Source: Athripsodes cinereus
Taxonomy: Eukaryota; Arthropoda; Insecta; Trichoptera; Leptoceridae
Reading direction: 5' to 3'
NCBI GenBank assembly: GCA_947579605.1
Contig: OX388312.1
Span: 21,971,313-22,035,312 of the forward strand
DNA length: 64,000 nucleotides
Shown piece after piece: positions 57,665-64,000 of the stretch. The notes under the pieces were generated by a model that worked only from the letters and a program-made list of their open reading frames with translations, was not told the DNA's origin and did not search any database. The position numbers and the translations under genes are program-made. Within the stretch, counting starts at the first letter, position 1. Each line of letters starts with the position of its first letter.

Positions 57665-59243
57665 GTGGTTTTTTTATTTTCAAATTTATCATTCATAAAT
57701 TTTTGTGTGTAGGCATAATCCTAAAAAAATCCATAGAAAATTGGCGTGGATACCAATGTATATGTGACGAGATTATATTAAAAATAAACACGAGTTCACA
57801 AAATATTTACGCTTAAGACAATATTATATTATGTATTCGAAGTATCAAATTACTTCTATAAAACACATCAAAGTATTGGACTGTGTATTTTGCAGTTAAA
57901 AAATTACGCTAAAAGAGACAAAACAAAGAGACTGATCGAATAATTTGAATTTCAGCACATCTTTCAAGAAAAACAAAATCTTCGAAGCCAAATCGACCTA
58001 GATGAAAGTGAGTTTTTTCGTTCATTGTCATTAATTTTATGGAAATTGACTACGTTTTTATCCATCGACTTCTAAAAAAGTGAAATCGAAGCCTAGCACG
58101 CCGGGGGAAAACGATCTTCACTCGGAGAGTTAATATACAAAATTAAATTAATCGAAATGAAAGCTACAGAATACAGAGGGATGTCTTGACTGGGGGAGGG
58201 TACCAATTGGAAAATATTCTTTGTTGAATTTTACAAAATAAAATACAAACAAAAGGGTTGAATAGAAAACAAAAGACATCCCTTCCTTTTTTTCTAGAAT
58301 TCTTTGTTATTTTGTGATAATAATGAAATTTTAATACTCTTAGGTATCCACTTAAATTCCACTTAGATGAACTCATAAAAGGCATTGAGATCTGCTATAG
58401 GATTCGGTTTTTTTTTGGGTTAATGCTTTTTTTCTATTAAAATTAATTACGTGAAAATGAAATACCCTTTAGAATACAAAAAAAGCAAAGCTTAATTTTT
58501 GAGCTTTTTTGATCTTTCAATGTGATTATTTATCATTGTAATAAAAATATGTTCAAAATGAAAAAAAATATAAAAGAATAATGTTTTATGTGTGTTTTAT
58601 TTATTTTAATATAAATATCAAAACTAAAAAACAAATGAAAATCTCATCAAATAGGTGCAACGCTTCTAAAAAAACGATTATATTTATCTTTGTTACAGGT
58701 TAAATGGTTGCACAGTGAGAGTGCATATATCGCCGGAAATGAGAAATTGTTAAATTATTGCGAACATGGTTAGAGAAAAATGCAATTAGAAATAAAGTCA
58801 CAATAATAATGGGAATTGTTTTGTTACACGAAATATAGTGTAAATGGTAAGTAAAGTGTTATTTCATTATGAGAATTACTTTTAGTTAGTACGTAAATGG
58901 TAATTCAAATAATATTTATTACTACGATACCCTCACGCAGTACATTAAGTAGGGAAGGCATAGAGAACGTAACGCCGTTTGATCTATCTTTACATACATA
59001 CTTCTTTCGCTTTTCCACATTTATGTACAATGTACATAGATATTACTGATTAACCGATTCCTTATAATGTCGTAGTAAAAATATCATAACAGAAATAGAT
59101 TAGAGAATTTCCACAATAGGTTTCCATAGTTGCAAGTTGACTTTTAAATAATCCCGCCAATATTATAATAAACCTTATTTTGACTTTTGTTTGAATCTCT
59201 TGGTTGACCATCTGCAACCAACTTCACTCTCTCTCGGCCTACC
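57665..59243. other. AT-rich DNA, nothing recognised
   Basis: The minus-strand frame at 58164-58385 shows no domain. No repeat related to other parts of the window. Confidence 0.45.
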
Positions 59244-59276
59244 GGGCTCGCTGGCGTGTTTCACGTCAGCGAGCCC
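59244..59276. repeat. GC-rich 15-bp hairpin
   Basis: gggctcgctggcgtg, loop ttt, cacgtcagcgagccc: all 15 pairs form, one as a G-T wobble. It stands out in AT-rich DNA. It could be the end of a small element or a structured RNA part. Nothing around it allows a choice. Confidence 0.75.
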
Positions 59277-61457
59277 CGAAAATAATAAAACTTTTGTGTT
59301 AAATAAAGTGTTAAAAAAAATATAATTGAAACCCGTGTCAATATAAACTATAAGTAGTGACAAATAAACTTGATTAATTTAATTAGAACCTGTTGTATAT
59401 ATACTAAGTTCCTTGTGAATATGTAAATAACTGTGTGTTTGTGTGTGTCTGAACCAGGCATTAAAAAATTAAACTATCAATAAATGTTTCTCGTTTAACT
59501 TAACTGTTTGTTTTTAATTGTGAAACCAATCTTTGCAACTCTACGATTATCCCTGAATGATACTCAAACTCTGCTGAATGATCTAGCTGGACAATGTAAG
59601 GAAAGATGGACTCGAGTCAGAGAAAGAATTGGAGGGAAGTTGCTACGCATTAAAATATTCAACGCGTAATATGTTCATATTCGCTACTGTACCTATACTT
59701 ATTAGTTGTCCTTTTTCGTCACTCGATAATAATAATAATAATAATATTGCATTCTCTCTACACCTAGTCGGTTATCCTCGGGTACCCTCGTGCGTGCGAC
59801 GAATGTTGCACTCATCACCAATGATACCTTCGACTTAGCGTTGGATCACGTGGTTTGTTTCCAACGGATTTCTTGGCTAACGACTTCCGAAGATTGGCAT
59901 GGCGCGGCAGTTAGATACCAACCCCGGAACAATCAACACGCGAGAGTCCCTTCTTCGCGTTAGCCGCGAGCAGCCACATGGCTCCGACACGATAATAATA
60001 TTGTTAATAATTAATTAATTAATGTCGAACGCCGTATTATTATGTGAACAAGCGTAGTATACTCCAGTGTTACATATAACTGTTTTTGTGTGTCGTGGAA
60101 GTAATGTACTAAAGAAATCTGTTTTTTTATTACGTGCGCGACCAATTTTACCGCCAACATCAATGTACAATAATAATGATTAATAATCAATAATAATCGA
60201 TAGACAGAACAATGTTATGAACAAGCTTATTTTCCTAGGGTGTTATATATTACTATTCTTGTGGTTATATAGTGATAACAGCGGAAAGTCTTCAGTATTG
60301 TGGTATAAATTCGTTTAGGGCGTGGTTCGTTGTTTACCGCCAACCCACCTAACCGTTGTGAAGTGTTATAATTCATTTTATCTGAACAGATATTAATTGA
60401 TGTGGATCATAGTTAAATCACATAAACGTTTCTTACTACTTGCCCAGTATTACAAATTTATTTAAAAATATGGAATGTGTTCCTAGTTCTGCAACAGGTA
60501 CCACATAATGTCGGGTACAGAGAATTCGGTGTCACTGTGATGCGCCGACGTAACTCTCAGTTCTACGTGTGATTGGTAATCCTTTCCCAACTTTTCCGGT
60601 CCCGACCTTTGTTGGAAGAGTGATTAAACGACTTGCCGTGTTCTCTTAGAAAGACTAGTGAAACTGTGACGTCCCCTACCTTATAAACTGAAAACAGAGT
60701 AGGAACGTATAGAAATACTCACGCCTCTTGAGAACTAGTGCTCACCCGTCCTGAGGACAGAATCTACCAGGTTCTGACACCACTCACCCCCGTACTTCTT
60801 GGTATGTCCAGCCCTCGCCATAGAGACATCAGAGTATATTTCTTTCACGACTCTGGTCTCTGCCGTCAAGATACACTTGCTTTTCCATCAGTAATATACT
60901 CGGCTTCGAGTTATTCGACATCTACTCGCCTATCCATCTGTAAGTGACTATATTACTATTGTATATTGTATATAATGATATTTTTTCCATAACCAAGTTC
61001 ATGTTGTCATAGAACTATTTATATACTATTATCCTTTGTGTATTAATTTAAGGTCTCGAGATTGAATGAAGAATGAATGGTTCAATTTAATTATTTTGTA
61101 GATTATATGGTAGTCCAGGTATTGATTTATATATAAGATACCAAGGTTGGATTATTCTATAGTTACCATTGTTTGTTTTAATATCTCAATACAAATTCTG
61201 CAGTACTTTCATAATTTTGCATATTGTACGGAATATCATTCCATACAAGATTACTTTGGGAGTAACTGTTTTTCTTTTTATTATTTAATATTTATGTACA
61301 CAATAAATGTGAATCACTTACCATAATTTATCTTTCTGTTGAAATCCATTTTATATACCTAAAAGTAGCTTCAATATTTCTAATCATGTTAAAGTACATC
61401 TCTTCGCCTCCTAGTATATAAACACCCAATAACCTAGTTTATACTTGGAGTAGTTTT
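59277..61457 (+). other. Higher-GC region of unknown nature with a possible splice donor
   Basis: The stretches 59770-60000 and 60480-60945 have GC well above the window's average, with mixed codon composition but no frame beyond 69 codons. At 60940 the sequence atct|gtaagt is a consensus 5' splice site. It could be a non-coding first exon with its promoter, or the LTR and leader of a retroelement whose primer site would be the tRNA-complement-like string at 61458-61475. I cannot decide between these. An (AAT)n run is at 59726-59746. Confidence 0.3.
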
Positions 61458-61525
61458 GTTGCCGAGGTTCGAACCCTCGAACAACCAAAGGATGGAAGAC
61501 CCTACTATCTCAATATGAAGACAAC
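61458..61525 (-). other. tRNA-like segment, not a confident tRNA
   Basis: On the minus strand GTTGTC and GGCAAC at the two ends pair, and CGAGGGTTCGAACCTCG makes a T-arm-like hairpin. The D and anticodon arms do not form. It may be a decayed tRNA or SINE. Alternatively, read on the plus strand, gaggttcgaacc may be a primer-binding site for an LTR element. Confidence 0.25.
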
Positions 61526-63269
61526 AAAGAGCTAATTAATGCCCCATTGATAGAAATACAATATCCTCTTTCTTATAAAGGTATGATGTACTTTTGTTAA
61601 TCTTTGTTTCACTTGATATATAATTTTGATTGTTTACATGGATATATCTATAACTTTACCATGATATATGATAGGAAGAGTTTATTCAATGTTACAACTG
61701 ATATACTGAAAGAAGTGGCAGAGTAAGGAGGTCCTGGTAACCAGCCGGCTTGTGGAACTAAGGGTAAGCATGACACAGAGGCCTCTCTCGCCCAAAGCTA
61801 AGTAAAAGGCCCTATACACTCATAGAAAACCCCTAGACATAAACAGCGAGTATAGACACTTTACTTCAAAGACCCCTAGACTAATTAACGAGCATATATA
61901 TATATATATATATAACAGTACTACTTTGGAGAATATATATAAAGAACAACAAATATATGAACTTTGGTCCCGGCCTTTCCCTCTGAAAGGAACACGGAGA
62001 TTATTTTGCTTCTTATAGTTCAGTTTGAAACTGTATTCATTCTTCTAATTTTGCTTTTATGTTACATTATTGCGACCTAGGTAAGAATCCAAAAAAGGTC
62101 GTAGTAAAGTATAGTGATAAGTTGTTAAATAAATACTGGGAAAAGTTGTTACATAAATGCCTCTACAATACTCAACACGTGGCCGTTCTTGAGAATTTGA
62201 TATATAAAGTTTAGTCTCTCGGACATCTACGCTTTCTTAAACTCTTTCAGAAAATACAACCTTTTAGTCATCTTTTCAATTGATCCCTTTTCCAACAATC
62301 ATCGCAACTCATTCTATCCACAATAGTCCTATGAGATTTTACACTATGTAATAATGAACTTCTGTAAAATTTCAAAAAACTTAAGATTTTTTAATTTAAA
62401 AATGTATACAGAGGAAGTGGATGATAGAAACACCATGTAAAAAGTTCATCTGTTTGAAAGAAAGGATTTAAGAAAGCGTAAACGGCTGTGAATTTCGTGG
62501 CTTAACAACGTGGAACAGGTTCTTTAGAATAACCGTGTATTGAGTAAGAGTAATAGGCTGTGTGTACAATTGTACATTTATGTGGATCGACATTTATATG
62601 GAGAAAGCGAAAGTTGTGTGCAATGAAAGGTCAAAATGGCATTCCGCTATCTCTGTTTACCTCACAAGGATGTTATAAATATGGACAATTATAGTTTAAT
62701 ATAGAAAATTATAGCCAATGACAAGGATAAATAACATTTGAAAAGAACCATTAGTAAAAATAATATGTTATCTACATATCAAATTATATAATATGCTTTT
62801 AAAGATAACAAATTTTTATAAGAATTTAATATTTTTGAATCACAGAATACCTATACATTTGTACATATAAAGGTGTTGGTAATTTTGTTTTAAAAGATAG
62901 AAAGATGAAAATAATAATGAGAAAGTTGGAAATTTGAGACATTGTTTTATTTTTTGCTTCGCTTTCCGTTATCGTATAAGAAATATAGAGGATAATGTAG
63001 TTGTAGAAGGAAAAGTTGAAAGATTAAAAGATTACAAACCTTTTGTGAAAGAATCATGATTCATCTTAATTATATTCTATTTAAATTAAGTTTTTTTTTA
63101 TTATAACAATTATGTATAATAGAAAGATCAAGTTGCGTAAATATTCGACGATTTATCAATCATCCTTACAAAATAATTTTGAGATTTACATAAAATAATA
63201 ACATATCGAAATTTTTCAAATGACACAGTAAATCAAAAATAAATCATATCAAGAAATTGTTGGATTATA
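61526..63269. other. AT-rich DNA with an (AT)n microsatellite
   Basis: About ten AT units lie at 61893-61913. A moderately GC-rich patch at 61710-61800 (ggtcctggtaaccagccggc) is unexplained. No gene is supported. Confidence 0.45.
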
Positions 63270-63330
63270 ACAATAATAATGCAACTTAGATTTGCGCCGT
63301 TTGGTGAAAAATCACCGCAAGGGCGCGTAA
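63270..63330 (-). repeat. CR1/L2-like LINE 3' tail, tail-only copy
   Basis: Read on the minus strand the stem-loop GCGCCC ... GGCGC (63294-63326) with an inner stem GGTGA / TCACC precedes a short (ATT)n tail. The rest of the LINE is missing. It matches the tails at 38822-38890 and 55602-55639. Confidence 0.7.
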
Positions 63331-63365
63331 CATATTTTTATTCAAATTTTTATTTTTATTAATTC

Positions 63366-63580
63366 ATCATCATCATCATTGCCCTCAACGCTCCTCTCGG
63401 GAGCACAGGGCAGAAACCAGCCTCCTCCATTCAGAGCGTCTCTGCGCCAATTGCGTCACCTCTTCCCACGACATTCCTTGCGCTCTGATATCGTTGTCAT
63501 AGGAACGGTGTATTGTGAAAGAGGGACGCCCGGGCCTACGGAACCCCTGCGGACGGAAGAACAGTGCTCTTTTTGGCCAA
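63366..63580 (-). pseudogene. LINE polyprotein C-terminal remnant
   Basis: The minus strand encodes RRPGRPSFTIHRSYDNDI, then RAQGMSWEEVTQLAQRRSEW, then RRLVSALCSREER and a stop, followed by a (GAT)n tail at the low-coordinate end. The GRP followed by a helix with EVTxLAxxRxxWR is the closing segment of an insect LINE. It is 5'-truncated and almost identical to the copy inserted at 18826-18965, which points to a recently active family. A plus-strand frame of 82 codons here is a shadow. Confidence 0.8.
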
Positions 63581-64000
63581 CTATCATTTTTATTTATTAC
63601 GAGTTCTTTACATCAAGGTCTCTTTAATTTAATTCAGTATTTTAAAAATTAACAGAATTCCAAAATATACTTGTATTATTAGTTTCTATTTTATGTTTTT
63701 TGTGATAGAATTTATTCATTGATTTTGTTTGTTATTTTATTATAAAATTATTAAGCATCAATTTTTTTTTCTTTATGAAAATAGTAAGATAATTTTTATT
63801 ATCTTTACGATTCTGTCACTATCAATCCATTTAGGACAATATTTTAATTATTAAAATCGAAACGTCAATGGCTTCGGGCAGCTACTATGAGCGCCATCCA
63901 CTGATGATAATGTGTAATCGAAACATATTCACGTGATTTTTTATAAGGCGAAAAAAAATAATTTTGCAGAAAAAATATAGTATTGAGTTAATATTTATTA
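63581..64000. other. AT-rich DNA, nothing recognised
   Basis: No frame or repeat is supported up to the window's end. A short string gagcgccatcc near 63890 is reminiscent of other small elements but too short to assign. Confidence 0.45.

Noticed and set aside
61458..61525. tRNA gene
   Set aside because: Only acceptor-like ends and a T arm pair. D and anticodon arms fail, so it is kept only as a tRNA-like segment.
1..64000. CRISPR array, operons, bacterial ribosome binding sites
   Set aside because: The window is eukaryotic. No regularly spaced identical repeats with unique spacers are present.

Overview
The window is AT-rich (about 30% GC by eye), non-coding eukaryotic DNA crowded with retroelement debris. 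It looks like an intergenic or intronic stretch of an insect genome. Evidence for an insect is the mix of RTE-like and CR1/L2-like non-LTR retrotransposons, tRNA-derived SINEs, an LTR element with a tRNA-Lys-like primer site, and very many dispersed repeats. One SINE (27989-28220) ends in a tail that resembles the Metulj-type SINEs of butterflies and moths, so Lepidoptera is my best guess, at modest confidence. I found no convincing host protein-coding gene, no intact tRNA or rRNA gene and no CRISPR. Outside mobile elements almost every open frame is of a length expected by chance in such sequence.

Layout. 0.57-2.0 kb: a young 5'-truncated RTE-like insertion with a 17-bp target duplication, then a second reverse-transcriptase (RT) C-terminal remnant. 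2.7-7.8 kb: SINE copies, RT debris and a degenerate copy of a hairpin-element family. 8.28-12.05 kb: a complete, apparently very young non-autonomous LTR retrotransposon on the minus strand. Its two 957-bp LTRs look identical, it has a 4-bp target duplication, a primer site and a polypurine tract, but no gag-pol. 12-25 kb: mostly featureless AT-rich DNA with short SINE, LINE and hairpin remnants. 25-33 kb: a degraded repeat, a Metulj-like SINE and an 889-bp element with 284-bp inverted repeats. 33.4 and 50.6 kb: the two best copies of a hairpin-bearing mobile element. 36-54 kb: 3' ends of several LINE families, members of an unnamed repeat family with a CCATCACGGCAT motif, a MITE candidate and a 39-bp minisatellite. 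55.4-57.7 kb: the largest coding relic, a 664-codon CR1/L2-like RT frame inside a rearranged composite flanked by a 47-bp inverted repeat. 59-61 kb: a higher-GC stretch of unknown nature. 63-64 kb: two more LINE 3' ends.

The most notable item is the hairpin-element family (33377-33602 and 50634-50857, with older copies at 6366-6570, 12429-12540 and 20769-20907). Each good copy has a 34-bp unique leader followed by a near-perfect palindrome with 82-83-bp arms, bounded by 10-12-bp target duplications. The two arms within a copy are 100% or 98% identical, while the two copies differ from each other by about 10%. The arms therefore evolve together or the palindrome is regenerated. The CR1/L2-like 3' ends in the window also share a small stem-loop whose inner stem shows compensatory changes between four copies.
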